The notes beneath the pieces are model-generated. The model saw only the letters and a list, made by a program, of their open reading frames with translations, had not been told where the DNA came from and did not search any database. This document shows, in pieces, positions 1-8,259 of a DNA stretch of 22,568 nt. A program made the position numbers and the translations under genes. Where the stretch lies: assembly GCA_035295665.1 (NCBI GenBank), contig DATGIQ010000188.1, positions 1 through 22,568 on the forward strand. The letters are read 5' to 3'. How positions within the stretch are numbered: position 1 is the stretch's first letter; each line of letters begins with the position of its first letter. The stretch comes from DATGIQ01 sp035295665 (lineage in GTDB: Bacteria; Planctomycetota; Planctomycetia; Gemmatales; Gemmataceae).

Positions 1-1
1 G

Positions 2-619
2 GTGCATTTTCACCGAGCCCTTGTCGAGCCCGAAGACCCGGAGGTGGCTCGCGCCCTCGGGATTGCCTTGATGGACCGGTTCGAGCGGTATCCCGAGCCA
101 ACACGCAAGGCGCTCGGTCAGCAGGCTTTGCCCCTTTTGGACAAGGCCGTGCAAAGGGATGCACGCGATGTGGCCGCTTTGCAAGCCAAGGCAAGTGCTC
201 TGTGGGCCCTGGGTCGTACCGAGGAGGCCCTAACGGAATTAGCTAAAGCCTTGGCGATGGCCCCGCGGCAGGAGGCGGCGATACACAGCGCCGCGACGTT
301 GGCCATGGAATTGGGCAGGCCAAATCTTGCCCGTGGATACTGGGAACGCGCCGTCGCCGTCAATCCCTGGCGTTATGAATTCCATGATGGCTTGGCCGCG
401 GCGTGCGCTCAGCTGCACGATTGGCCGGCCGCAATCGCCGAATGCCGGCAAGCACTGGAGCGCAACCCGTTTTGGTATCCGGTGCGGAAACTTCTCGTCC
501 GCTGTTATCTTGCAACCGGCGCCAAGGACCAGGCTGCCGCCGAACTGGACCTTCTGCTGGCCATGGATCCGGCGCACGCAAAAGAGCTACGAGAATGGTA
601 CGCTGAACGTCAGGAATAG
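2..619 (+). CDS. TPR-repeat protein, C-terminal part (5' partial)
   Basis: The frame is open from the first bases of the window, so the true N-terminus probably lies upstream and the GTG at position 2 need not be a start. The visible 205 residues are helical tetratricopeptide repeats. Recognisable units carry the usual small/aromatic pattern (ALWALGRTEEALTELAKAL, then repeats around RGYWERAVAVNP and AIAECRQALERNP), each followed by an alpha-alpha pair. TPR arrays are protein-protein interaction scaffolds, so the substrate or partner cannot be read from this piece. In planctomycetes such C-terminal arrays often follow a multihaem cytochrome or another catalytic domain. That is family knowledge, and no haem motif is visible here. 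The gene converges on the secreted protein at 635-1105 with only 15 bases between the stop codons. Confidence 0.85.
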   Translation: MHFHRALVEPEDPEVARALGIALMDRFERYPEPTRKALGQQALPLLDKAVQRDARDVAALQAKASALWALGRTEEALTELAKALAMAPRQEAAIHSAATLAMELGRPNLARGYWERAVAVNPWRYEFHDGLAAACAQLHDWPAAIAECRQALERNPFWYPVRKLLVRCYLATGAKDQAAAELDLLLAMDPAHAKELREWYAERQE

Positions 620-634
620 CATTGTGCCAAATTG

Positions 635-1105
635 CTAACGCCGGACCGGGGGTTTCACCGGCGGCGGCTTCACTGGCACGAGCTTGACTCGGAGCGGGGT
701 TGTCCTCCGATCCTTCGGATCCGGCGGGGGCTTGTCTCCTGGCGGTGGTTTCTCCGGCTCATCAACCTGAACGGCCAAGAAGAGATCAGTCCCCGTGAAT
801 GGAACCGTTTTCTCATAAAGAACGCGCGACGGCTGATTCCCATCTGTGACCCGGATGAGGATCATCCCTGGCACCAGCACAGCCTCTCGGCTCACTTCGC
901 CGGGCCGCAGGATGTGAAGTTTGCCGCGGCGGGCCACACGATTGACGATCATCATCCCCTGAACAAAGATCGGGCCATCCGTATCGTTCCGAAAGGCAAT
1001 CCCTGCTGCTTGGGCCGCAGCAGGCCAGGATGCGACCGTGGCCGCCAATAGCAGAGCAAGAACCTTTGCGTACGAACCGACGCGATCATGGTTGCTTCCA
1101 GCCAT
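635..1105 (-). CDS. Secreted small protein with Pro-rich tail, function unknown
   Basis: The product is 156 residues. I chose the ATG at 1105 because it directly precedes a clear export signal: residues 1-34 have a charged start, a hydrophobic core (VLALLLAATVASWPAA) and an AQA-A type cleavage site. A purine-rich stretch, AAGGGAAAAAG, lies just upstream. The mature part is a compact beta-rich stretch (about residues 35-115, with FVQGMMIVNRVARRG and LRPGE) that reads like a small beta-sandwich. A Pro/Lys/Arg-rich tail (PPPGDKPPPDP, then PVKPPPVKPPVRR) follows and may contact the envelope or nucleic acid. I know similar short secreted proteins from Gemmata-type genomes, but none with an assigned role. 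The reading frame extends upstream of 1105 without a signal peptide or ribosome site, which argues against a longer start. Confidence 0.7.
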   Translation of the reverse strand: MAGSNHDRVGSYAKVLALLLAATVASWPAAAQAAGIAFRNDTDGPIFVQGMMIVNRVARRGKLHILRPGEVSREAVLVPGMILIRVTDGNQPSRVLYEKTVPFTGTDLFLAVQVDEPEKPPPGDKPPPDPKDRRTTPLRVKLVPVKPPPVKPPVRR

Positions 1106-1349
1106 CTTTTTCCCTTTACGTGGGTATCCCCATGAGAGGGACGGCAATGCTGGAGAAACTTGCGCCTGAGGCGACCGCGAGTCCGGCCATCGGGTCTCCA
1201 CGTTCTCGCATATTACCCAATCTGTGCCTCTTGCGCCATCAGATGTGAACGGAAAGTCAGAAAACCTTCGCCGACGGCGTGAAAAGGGGTTCGTCCAGCG
1301 CGGCGGCGGCGTGCGTGCCTGGATACGGAGTAGTTCGGGCCTCCCGACA

Positions 1350-1547
1350 TCAATCGCCGCCTCCAGCCGACCCCACAAAGCGGATCACGCAGTCGCGGTA
1401 GGTGTGCTGAAGCTGCCGCTGGATCCGGCGTGCTTCTTCGTAACTTCGGCAGGACATGATTGGGCGTTCCGAATGATCCGGACGGGCGCTGTGACTGCGG
1501 TCGTGGCGGAGGAAGACCACAAACCGATCATCAAGGACGGATTCCAT
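1350..1547 (-). CDS. Small uncharacterised protein, 65 aa
   Basis: This is a short soluble protein of 65 residues. The ATG at 1547 is preceded by GAAGGGAG at good spacing, which decides the start over an in-frame ATG at 1598. The sequence has a normal globular mix: a beta-like opening (DDRFVVFLRH), a helix rich in Arg, Glu and Gln (YEEARRIQRQLQHTYRD), a strand (CVIRFVG) and a GGGD tail. This helix-strand-GGGD ending looks conserved in style with small planctomycete proteins, but I cannot name a family. It has two Cys (C33 and C50) and no signal peptide or membrane segment. It stands alone, transcribed away from the small gene at 1917. The alternative is that it is spurious, but the ribosome site and composition argue for a real gene. 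Confidence 0.6.
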   Translation of the reverse strand: MESVLDDRFVVFLRHDRSHSARPDHSERPIMSCRSYEEARRIQRQLQHTYRDCVIRFVGSAGGGD

Positions 1548-1916
1548 AGCGAGTGCTCCCTTCGCGGTGGCTTCCAGGATCGAACAGGGGCAGCCCATAT
1601 CACCACAACGGATTTCGCAGACGCGTGCTGCGAAGCCGAATCAGGAACCATTCGCGTGCCCAAAAACTGAGCGATCAGCCTACCATCCCCCCGCGGCCAG
1701 GGCAAGGGAAAAAACCAGTAAGCCACCAAAAAAGTGGAATATCCAAACCCCTTCGGGTTCGCCCCCGTCTCAAGGATTGAGGTCCCGTCGAAAGTCGCCG
1801 TCAAATATTTCGTCTTCGGTAAAGAACCGGCCACCCGCACCGATTGCCCATTTTGTGACCTAGAGTTTTGATGGAGATAACTAGTTTCGATTCCTTCCGG
1901 GACGAGGAAGACGCCG
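1548..1916. other. Intergenic region between two divergent small genes
   Basis: Frames are open on both strands here, but none has a ribosome site or convincing protein composition. The stretch is expected to hold the promoters of the divergent 65-aa and 84-aa genes. A short hairpin (AACCC-CTTC-GGGTT, about 1747-1760) is present, and a run of six T's follows it in the minus direction after a gap. It is too weak to call a terminator. I see no RNA gene. Confidence 0.4.
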
Positions 1917-2171
1917 ATGACAACTACTCTCTTGGCCATCTGCTGCTGCTGCACTGCTGCCGTCTTCATCTTTTCCCTGACGGGTGCGGCTCGGAATGCG
2001 TTGGCCCCCATTCCTGCTGGCCCGAGTCCGCATTCACGACATGGGGAAGGTAGCTCCGAGGCCGTCGGCCTGACCAAGTCCCAGGCTGAGGATCTGCTCG
2101 ATTGGCTCGAAGCCAATGGCCGCAAGGGCAAACTCACCTTCACGTCCGGCCAAGGATTTGGCGTCTGCTGA
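1917..2171 (+). CDS. Small protein with N-terminal hydrophobic segment, 84 aa
   Basis: The ATG at 1917 follows GAGGAAG by six bases, a good ribosome site. The first 24 residues are a Cys-rich hydrophobic stretch (LLAICCCCTAAVFIFSL) that could be a signal peptide or a single membrane anchor. A low-complexity Pro/Ser linker follows (about residues 28-48), and then a C-terminal amphipathic helix (LTKSQAEDLLDWLEANG) with a short beta-like end (KLTFTSGQGFGVC). The helix plus GF-x-V ending resembles small orphan proteins found repeatedly in Gemmata-like genomes. No function is known to me. The overlapping frame beginning at 1868 lacks a ribosome site and was rejected. dnaE begins about 245 bases downstream with no obvious coupling. 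Confidence 0.6.
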   Translation: MTTTLLAICCCCTAAVFIFSLTGAARNALAPIPAGPSPHSRHGEGSSEAVGLTKSQAEDLLDWLEANGRKGKLTFTSGQGFGVC

Positions 2172-2416
2172 GATTCCACCCGCCGTTGCTGAGGCCCAGG
2201 CAGAGAAACGGCCCAAGATCCGCGCAGCTGGCGCTCACCACCATTCTACACTGCCGATCGAAATTCCCAGTCCACACACAAGAATAAGTGCTGGCTGCGC
2301 TTGCGGCAGGCGAAGCGAACCTCTCTTAACGAGAACGGTCCGTTGATCTACAATCGGCTCCATTCAGAGTTCGAGCAAAACGCGGTCGCTCCCAGTTGGC
2401 CGCTCGGATCAACATC

Positions 2417-5400
2417 ATGCCGGAACGTTCCTTCGTCCACCTGCACTGCCACAGTCACTACAGCCTCCTGGACGGCGCCAACCGCATTCCCGAATTGGTG
2501 GCGCATGCCAAGGAACAGGGCATGAACGCGATTGCCCTGACCGATCATGGTAACCTTTACGGTGCGATCGAGTTTTACCAAGAGTGCAAAGCAGCCGGGC
2601 TCAACCCGATTCTGGGTTATGAAGCTTATGTGGCTCCCAGTGCGCGCACCGCGCGGGAAGCCCGCCGCCGGGGTGAGGCCGCCTATCACCTCACGCTCCT
2701 GGCCCAGAACCGAACCGGTTTCCAGAACTTGGTGAAGATGGCCTCGGCGGCGTTCCTCGATGGCTACCACTTTGTGCCGCGCATCGACAAGGAGCTGCTC
2801 GCCGCTCACGCTGAGGGCATTATCTGCTTGAGCGGCTGTGCCTCAGGGGAATTCAGCGAGCTCATCCTGAAAGATCAGCTGGAGGAGGCGACCGCTCTGG
2901 CGGAGTGGTTTGCCCGGCTCTTCGGCAACAACTTCTACATCGAGATCCAGAACAACGGCCTCGACCTCCAGAAGCGGTGCGCGGACTGCGCCGTCGAGAT
3001 CGCGAATCGGCTCGGGTTGCCGCTCGTCGCCACCAGCGATGCCCATTACCTCTGCCAGGCCGACTGTGCGGCGCACGATGTGCTCTTGTGTATCAACACC
3101 GGCAAAACCCGCGGCGATCCGAACCGCCTCCGCTATGGAAGCGATCAGTTCTATGTGCGGGCACCGGCCGAAATGTACGACCTGTTCCCCACCCAGGCGG
3201 ACGCCGTCGCGCGCAGCCAGCAGATTGCGGACGGGTGCTGTATTGACCTGGATCTGAAAAGCCGGCACTTTCCCGTCTTTACCCCGCCGGGGCAGAAGAC
3301 TCCCGAAGCCTATCTGCGGGAATTATGCGTCGAGGGCCTCCAGGCCCGTTACGGCGACCAGCCGAAGGAGGAAGCAACCGCGCGGCTCGAGCATGAGCTG
3401 GACATCATCTGTCGGATGGGCTTTGCCAGTTATTTCCTCATCGTGTGGGATTTTGTGCGATTTGCCCGCGAACGCGGCATCCCCGCCAGTGCCCGCGGCT
3501 CCGCTTGCGGTGCGCTCGTCAGCTTCGTGTTGCAGCTGGGGCATGTCGATCCCCTGGAATACGACCTCCTGTTCGAGCGATTTCTCGATCCCAATCGCAG
3601 CGAAGCACCGGACATCGATATCGACTTCTGCCAAGACCGCCGCGAAGAAGTGATCGCCTATGTGCGTCAGAAGTACGGCGAACAGAGCGTGGCACAGATC
3701 GCCACCTTTGGCACCTTGGCCGCGCGCGCTGCGGTGAAGGACGTGGGCCGGGCGCTCGATGTGCCGCTGGCACGGGTCACCCAACTGACTGAAATGATTC
3801 CCAAGACGCTGGGAATTACCCTCGACGATGCCCTCAAGCAGAACCCGGATTTAAAGCACGAATACGACCGCGACCCTCTGGTGCGCGAGCTGATCGATAT
3901 CGCGCGGAAATTGGAGGGTACGAATCGAAACGCGGGCACGCATGCGGCCGGCGTCGTCATCGCCAACGGCCCCTTGTCCAATTTTGTGCCGCTCCAACGG
4001 GTGATCCGCAAGGGCGACGGCGACGGCAGCAGACACGACGAGGCCGTCATCACGACGCAGTGGGTCATGGGCGACCTGGAAAAGGTTGGTCTGCTCAAGA
4101 TGGATTTCCTTGGCCTGCGCACCCTAACCCTGCTGGATAACGCTGTCAAACGGATCGAGAAGACACACGGTGAAAAGATCGACCTCCAGAAGCTCCCCCT
4201 CGACGATCCCAAAACCTACGCCTTGTTGCAGCGGGGAGATGCCAAGGGCGTGTTTCAGTTTGAATCCGACGGCATCCGCGAGCTGCTCAAGCGGATGCGG
4301 CCGGACAACATTCGCGATTTGATTGCTTGCAATGCCCTGTACCGGCCCGGTCCGCTCGGTGGCGGCATGGTCGATGCCTATGTAAACCGCAAGCACGGCC
4401 GGGAACGCCCTACCTACCCGCACCCCGTCATGGAGGAAATCCTGCGCGAAACCTATGGAGTCATGGTTTTTCAAGAGCAGGTGATGCGGATCTTGAATCG
4501 ATTGGGCGGGATCGAACTCTCCAGTGCCTACGCTTGCATCAAAGCCATTAGCAAGAAGAAGCACGAAATCATCGATCAACGCCGAGCGGAATTCGTCAAC
4601 GGGGCCCAGGAACGCGGCGTCGATCAAGACAAGGCCCGCGAGATTTTTGACCTGATCACATACTTCGGCGGCTATGGGTTCAACAAGAGCCATTCGGCAG
4701 CGTACGCGCTGCTTGGCTATCAAACCGCCTACCTCAAGGCCCATTACCCCGCCGAGTTCATGGCCGCACTTCTGTCCAGCGAAGTCGACGACGGCAACAA
4801 ACGCGACATTCTTGTGCAGCACATGGAAGATGCCCGCCGGCTGGGCATCGAAGTGGTTCCACCGGATGTCAATTCCAGCGAGGTAGAATTTGCTGCTGCG
4901 GGGAACAAAATTCTCTTTGGCCTGACCGCGATCAAAGGGGTGGGTCGAGGAGCAGCCCAAGAGATGGTCCGCGCGCGTTCGGAGCAGGGACCATTCAAAG
5001 ACCTGTTCGACTTCTGTGAGCGCGTCGATTTGAAGATTGTACCCCGCCTGGCCATCGAGAAGCTGATCAAAGCGGGGGCTTTCGATGGCATGGGGGCGCG
5101 CCGCTCGCAGTGGATGGCGGTCGTGCCCAAGGCACTGCAAGCGGCTGGAGAACTGCAGCAAGACCGCCGGGTCGGACAGCTGAATTTCCTGGACAGCCTG
5201 GCGAGCAATTCTGCGGAGCCGCCGCCGGTCGGGCAAGGGCTGCCCGACATCCCCGAGTGGTCGGACACGGAAAAGCTCAAGAATGAAAAGGAGGCGCTCG
5301 ATTTCTATTTTTCGAGCCATCCGCTGACCCAGCACGAACACGATTTGCGGCGGCTGGCCAGCCATACCGTGGAGCAGCTCGCTCAGCTGGCGGCTAATCA

Positions 5401-5941
5401 GGAAGTGACCCTGGGGGGCATCCTCACCAGTATCCGTTTTCAGATGACCAAGAAAGCCCGCAACGGCAATAGCCGCTACGTCCGCTGCAAGTTGGAAGAT
5501 TTCACGGGCGCGGTCGAATGCGTGATGTGGCCCGATGATTTCGCCCGCCACAAGGATGATTTTCAGGAGGACCGGGTTTGCATCGTTCGGGCAATCGTGG
5601 AACGGACCCGCGAGGAGCCCGGCCTCGTGCTCAGCCGGGTCCTCAGCATCCCGCAAGCGCGGCAAGAGCTCACCAAATGGCTCAAGGTATCGTTGAACCT
5701 CAGCCTTCACAATTCCCCTATCATCGAGCAGGTCGCCAGTCTCCTGCAACGCAGTCCCGGCGGCTGTCCGGTGTACGTCGATATTCGGGATGCTGCCGGC
5801 CGGCACTGCCGGCTCAAGGCCGGCGAGAATTACCGCGTCAATCCATCGACGCTCCTGATCGGCGAATTGGAGCTGATGCTCGGTTCCGGCTGCGTCAGTT
5901 TCTATGGCCATGCCAACGGCAACGGTCGCAACGGCCACTAA
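2417..5941 (+). CDS. dnaE: DNA polymerase III subunit alpha
   Basis: This is the catalytic subunit of the replicative DNA polymerase, 1174 residues, within the normal DnaE1 range. The PHP domain opens at residue 8 (HLHCHSHYSLLDG) and carries TDHGNLYG and SDAHYL, so its metal-binding His/Asp set appears largely retained. In some bacteria such PHP domains proofread. The C-family palm has PDIDIDF with Asp at 399, 401 and 403, and KMDFLGL with Asp563, which match the three catalytic aspartates of the E. coli enzyme. GVFQFES and LYRPGPLGGG follow in the fingers. A helix-hairpin-helix (GLTAIKGVGRGAA, about residue 835) and an OB fold (EVTLGGILTSIRFQ, from about residue 995) complete the order. I prefer the ATG at 2417 to an in-frame TTG at 2396. 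Neither has a strong ribosome site. Confidence 0.98.
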   Translation: MPERSFVHLHCHSHYSLLDGANRIPELVAHAKEQGMNAIALTDHGNLYGAIEFYQECKAAGLNPILGYEAYVAPSARTAREARRRGEAAYHLTLLAQNRTGFQNLVKMASAAFLDGYHFVPRIDKELLAAHAEGIICLSGCASGEFSELILKDQLEEATALAEWFARLFGNNFYIEIQNNGLDLQKRCADCAVEIANRLGLPLVATSDAHYLCQADCAAHDVLLCINTGKTRGDPNRLRYGSDQFYVRAPAEMYDLFPTQADAVARSQQIADGCCIDLDLKSRHFPVFTPPGQKTPEAYLRELCVEGLQARYGDQPKEEATARLEHELDIICRMGFASYFLIVWDFVRFARERGIPASARGSACGALVSFVLQLGHVDPLEYDLLFERFLDPNRSEAPDIDIDFCQDRREEVIAYVRQKYGEQSVAQIATFGTLAARAAVKDVGRALDVPLARVTQLTEMIPKTLGITLDDALKQNPDLKHEYDRDPLVRELIDIARKLEGTNRNAGTHAAGVVIANGPLSNFVPLQRVIRKGDGDGSRHDEAVITTQWVMGDLEKVGLLKMDFLGLRTLTLLDNAVKRIEKTHGEKIDLQKLPLDDPKTYALLQRGDAKGVFQFESDGIRELLKRMRPDNIRDLIACNALYRPGPLGGGMVDAYVNRKHGRERPTYPHPVMEEILRETYGVMVFQEQVMRILNRLGGIELSSAYACIKAISKKKHEIIDQRRAEFVNGAQERGVDQDKAREIFDLITYFGGYGFNKSHSAAYALLGYQTAYLKAHYPAEFMAALLSSEVDDGNKRDILVQHMEDARRLGIEVVPPDVNSSEVEFAAAGNKILFGLTAIKGVGRGAAQEMVRARSEQGPFKDLFDFCERVDLKIVPRLAIEKLIKAGAFDGMGARRSQWMAVVPKALQAAGELQQDRRVGQLNFLDSLASNSAEPPPVGQGLPDIPEWSDTEKLKNEKEALDFYFSSHPLTQHEHDLRRLASHTVEQLAQLAANQEVTLGGILTSIRFQMTKKARNGNSRYVRCKLEDFTGAVECVMWPDDFARHKDDFQEDRVCIVRAIVERTREEPGLVLSRVLSIPQARQELTKWLKVSLNLSLHNSPIIEQVASLLQRSPGGCPVYVDIRDAAGRHCRLKAGENYRVNPSTLLIGELELMLGSGCVSFYGHANGNGRNGH

Positions 5942-5954
5942 ATCCCACGCCCGT

Positions 5955-6707
5955 TCACCGAGCTTGTGGTGCGGCATCCGCGCCAAACAGGGCTCGAATC
6001 CCGATCCAGCAAATGACAGCCAGGGAGCGTGCCGCTTCTTTGGGGTTCACCTTTGAGGCACCGGCGCGGCGGTTTTCGAAAATGATGGGCGTTTCGCCGA
6101 TCGAGCACCCGGCCCGCCGGCAGCGATAGAGGAGTTCCTGCTGGAACGAGTAGCCACGTGAGAGCAGCCCGTCGAGATGAGTCTGCCGCAGCTTCGCTAC
6201 TCGGTAACAGCGGTAGCCACCGCTGCAATCATGGGCAGGAATGCGGAACAGCAAGCGAACCAGGGCGTTGATGCCGCCGCTCATGAGCCGGCGGGACCAC
6301 GGCCAATGAACCGATCCGCCGCCCGGCACATAGCGGGAACCGATCATCACATCCCGACGCTTCATGCCGGCCAGCAATGCTGGGAGATAACGCGGATGAT
6401 GGCTAAAGTCGGCATCCATATTCACCAACAGGTCGTAGTCCTGATCCAGGGCATAATGCACGCCGGCCAGGATCGCGGTGCCCAGCCCCAGCTTGCCCGC
6501 ACGGTGCAGAACGTGGATCCGCGGATCAGCGCCGGCCAGCTCGTCTGCCAATTGGCCGGTGCCGTCGGGAGAATGATCATCGATGATGAGTACATCGGCC
6601 GACGGAACCACGGCATGAATCGCGTGCATCAACGGAGCGAGGTTGTCCCGCTCGTTGTAGGTTGCCACCGAAACGAGAATGCGCGGTAAACTGGCTGCGG
6701 CGGACAC
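5955..6707 (-). CDS. Polyprenol-phosphate mannosyltransferase-like glycosyltransferase (GT2)
   Basis: The product is 250 residues, in the usual range for the short dolichyl/polyprenyl-phosphate mannose synthase type. It is expected to transfer a sugar from a GDP- or UDP-sugar to a lipid phosphate at the inner face of the membrane. Visible GT2 features are VATYNERDN (14-22), the nucleotide-binding IIDDHSPDGTG (41-51), the metal-binding MDADFSHHP (97-105) and GSRYVPGG (about 122-129). There is no C-terminal membrane pair, so this is the soluble or peripheral form. The start is a GTG at 6707 with AAGGAG five to six bases upstream. It converges with dnaE, the stop codons being only 13 bases apart. 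The exact sugar and lipid cannot be told from sequence. Confidence 0.93.
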   Translation of the reverse strand: MSAAASLPRILVSVATYNERDNLAPLMHAIHAVVPSADVLIIDDHSPDGTGQLADELAGADPRIHVLHRAGKLGLGTAILAGVHYALDQDYDLLVNMDADFSHHPRYLPALLAGMKRRDVMIGSRYVPGGGSVHWPWSRRLMSGGINALVRLLFRIPAHDCSGGYRCYRVAKLRQTHLDGLLSRGYSFQQELLYRCRRAGCSIGETPIIFENRRAGASKVNPKEAARSLAVICWIGIRALFGADAAPQAR

Positions 6708-6832
6708 GCCGACTCCTTGTGCGAAACTTTGCTGCTTGCCTTGGGCCGGGCTGGAGGCTTATTCTAAATACTGTCTATCATTTTCAGTGCTTCCGGAGGA
6801 GGCCGTCTGGCCATTCAAGGGGATTGGGTTCC

Positions 6833-7480
6833 ATGCCAGAGCAGATTGTCATTACCTGTCCGGAGTGCAAAAAACAACTGAAAGCCTCCGCAGAGTTGCA
6901 AGGCAAGCGCGTCCGCTGCAAGGGATGTGGAAACGTTTTCGCTGTGGGCACGCCCACACCGAGCAAATCCGCACCGCCAAGAAAGGCTGCCGCCGGGGCC
7001 GAAGCGACCAAGAAGAAGCCGCCAGCCCCGCCCGCGGCGAACGCGGAGGAGGAATCCGGGAAAAACCCTTACGGCCTCACCGACGTCGCGCTTTCCAGCC
7101 GTTGTCCGCAGTGTGCCGCGCAAATGGATAGTCCCGATGCCGTCATCTGCCTCAACTGCGGCTACAACACGCAGAGCCGGCAGCGCATCACGACCGTCCG
7201 GGCCTATGCGCACACACCCTTCGACTGGATGTTCTGGCTCGCGCCGGGCATATTGTGTGCGCTGGTCGTCTTGTCCGCTATTGGCTTGATCTGTTTTCTG
7301 TTGATTCCTGCTGGGTTGGAGCGCGTGGCCGGCGACGCGTGGTGGGGACACTTTTCAATCCAAATCTATGGATCCGCACTCGCAGCCGGCATTGGCTGGA
7401 TCGCCGGCAAGTTTGCCTTCAGGCGTCTGGTGCAAAATCCCCGGCCGCCGGAAAAGTTCAAACGGGCATCCGATCAGTAA
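6833..7480 (+). CDS. Zinc-ribbon membrane protein, function unknown
   Basis: The product is 215 residues with two separate zinc ribbons. The first, of MJ0042-like style, has Cys9, Cys12, Cys29 and Cys32 (CPECKK and CKGCG). The second has Cys91, Cys94, Cys106 and Cys109 (CPQCAAQ and CLNCGYN). A Lys/Ala/Pro-rich linker of about 45 residues separates them. Two hydrophobic segments follow (about 133-160 and 174-194), so the ribbons should face the cytoplasm from an inner-membrane anchor. The ATG at 6833 follows AAGGGG at slightly long spacing and puts the first ribbon right at the N-terminus, as expected for the family. Planctomycetes encode many such ribbon-plus-membrane proteins without assigned function. 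The last seven bases overlap the end of the convergent gene at 7474. Confidence 0.85.
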   Translation: MPEQIVITCPECKKQLKASAELQGKRVRCKGCGNVFAVGTPTPSKSAPPRKAAAGAEATKKKPPAPPAANAEEESGKNPYGLTDVALSSRCPQCAAQMDSPDAVICLNCGYNTQSRQRITTVRAYAHTPFDWMFWLAPGILCALVVLSAIGLICFLLIPAGLERVAGDAWWGHFSIQIYGSALAAGIGWIAGKFAFRRLVQNPRPPEKFKRASDQ

Positions 7481-7656
7481 CCCCGAGTTGAAAGCCCACG
7501 CCCCTGGACCAGGTATCCCAGGCCACGCAGAAACAGCATCAACAGCGTGAACGGGAACAGCAAGATCGTCCCGGCGGCGACGATAAAGCCGAGGAGCGCG
7601 GTGCGACTCCACCGGATTGCCGGATGCTCCGGCCCAACATGTTCGAAGGGAATCAT
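7474..7656 (-). CDS. Small membrane protein, 60 aa
   Basis: This short protein has one long hydrophobic segment (about residues 19-50, LLGFIVAAGTILLFPFTLLM and onward) flanked by a polar N-terminus (HVGPEHPAIRW) and a basic tail. A single-pass or hairpin inner-membrane protein is likely. The ATG at 7656 follows GAGAAGG at good spacing. It lies 24 bases after the stop of the Pro-rich gene on the same strand, so the two probably share a transcript. Its 3' end overlaps that of the zinc-ribbon gene by seven bases. I do not recognise a family. Confidence 0.6.
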   Translation of the reverse strand: MIPFEHVGPEHPAIRWSRTALLGFIVAAGTILLFPFTLLMLFLRGLGYLVQGRGLSTRGY

Positions 7657-7680
7657 AAGCCTTCTCGTCCTGGTTTCCTG

Positions 7681-8019
7681 TTATCCCCACACCGGCGGCT
7701 CGGCCGGTCCCGGCGGCGTCTGCGGCGGGGACGGTGGCGGAGCCATCGGTTCTTCAGCCGGCAAGCCGGGCCGCGGGGGAACATCCTCGCTGGGCCGCTG
7801 CGGTGGAGGTGGTCGCTGCGGCGGATTGGGAGTTGGTCCCGGCTTCGGTTGGCTTGGCGATGAACCGAAATCGCGCAGGCCAAAAGCCCCGTGACTCGGT
7901 CGCGGCATCGGTTCACCGGGCCGCGGTAGGGGCGGCTCTCCCGGCGGGAGACTCGGCTCCGGCTGAGGCGGCGGCGGCTCTGGCATTGGCGGCGGCTTCG
8001 GGGATGGTTGAATGAACAT
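7681..8019 (-). CDS. Proline-rich protein, 112 aa
   Basis: The ATG at 8019 follows TGGAG by five bases, which supports this start over an in-frame one at 8166. The 112 residues are dominated by Pro with Glu, Gly and Arg. Runs such as PPPMPEPPPPQPEPS and PQRPPPPQRPSED give a largely polyproline-II, unfolded chain. The only non-repetitive stretch is about residues 43-55 (HGAFGLRDFGSS). No signal peptide, Cys or domain is visible. It is first in a likely two-gene unit with the 60-aa membrane protein. It could be a spacer or an SH3-like binding partner, but nothing in the sequence proves that. Low-complexity GC-rich frames can arise by chance. The ribosome site and clean operon spacing are the evidence for a real gene. 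Confidence 0.5.
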   Translation of the reverse strand: MFIQPSPKPPPMPEPPPPQPEPSLPPGEPPLPRPGEPMPRPSHGAFGLRDFGSSPSQPKPGPTPNPPQRPPPPQRPSEDVPPRPGLPAEEPMAPPPSPPQTPPGPAEPPVWG

Positions 8020-8259
8020 AATAGCTCCATAGTCCCAATCCCAATCACGTTCCGGACGCTGAGGGGAAGTATTCGCAAATCGGATGCCATGCACGAATTG
8101 CTGAGCGGAGCATGAGCCGCGGGCTGAGACTCGCTTCGCTGAGGCACACAGGCTTTCCTCGCGCATCTGCCTTCCTCATCCGCGAAGATATTCTGCGCAC
8201 AGCGTGGCTGGACCTGGTTGAGCAAACCAGTCCTCCGTGTGGCGATTTGACCGTTCGGT

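Noticed and set aside
1385..2179. A 264-codon minus frame across the small-gene region
   Set aside because: It overlaps two better supported small genes, lacks a ribosome site and has patchy composition.
4124..5986. A 620-codon open frame antisense to dnaE
   Set aside because: It lies wholly opposite the conserved polymerase gene. Its product has no recognisable domain and the openness follows from GC-rich codon use.
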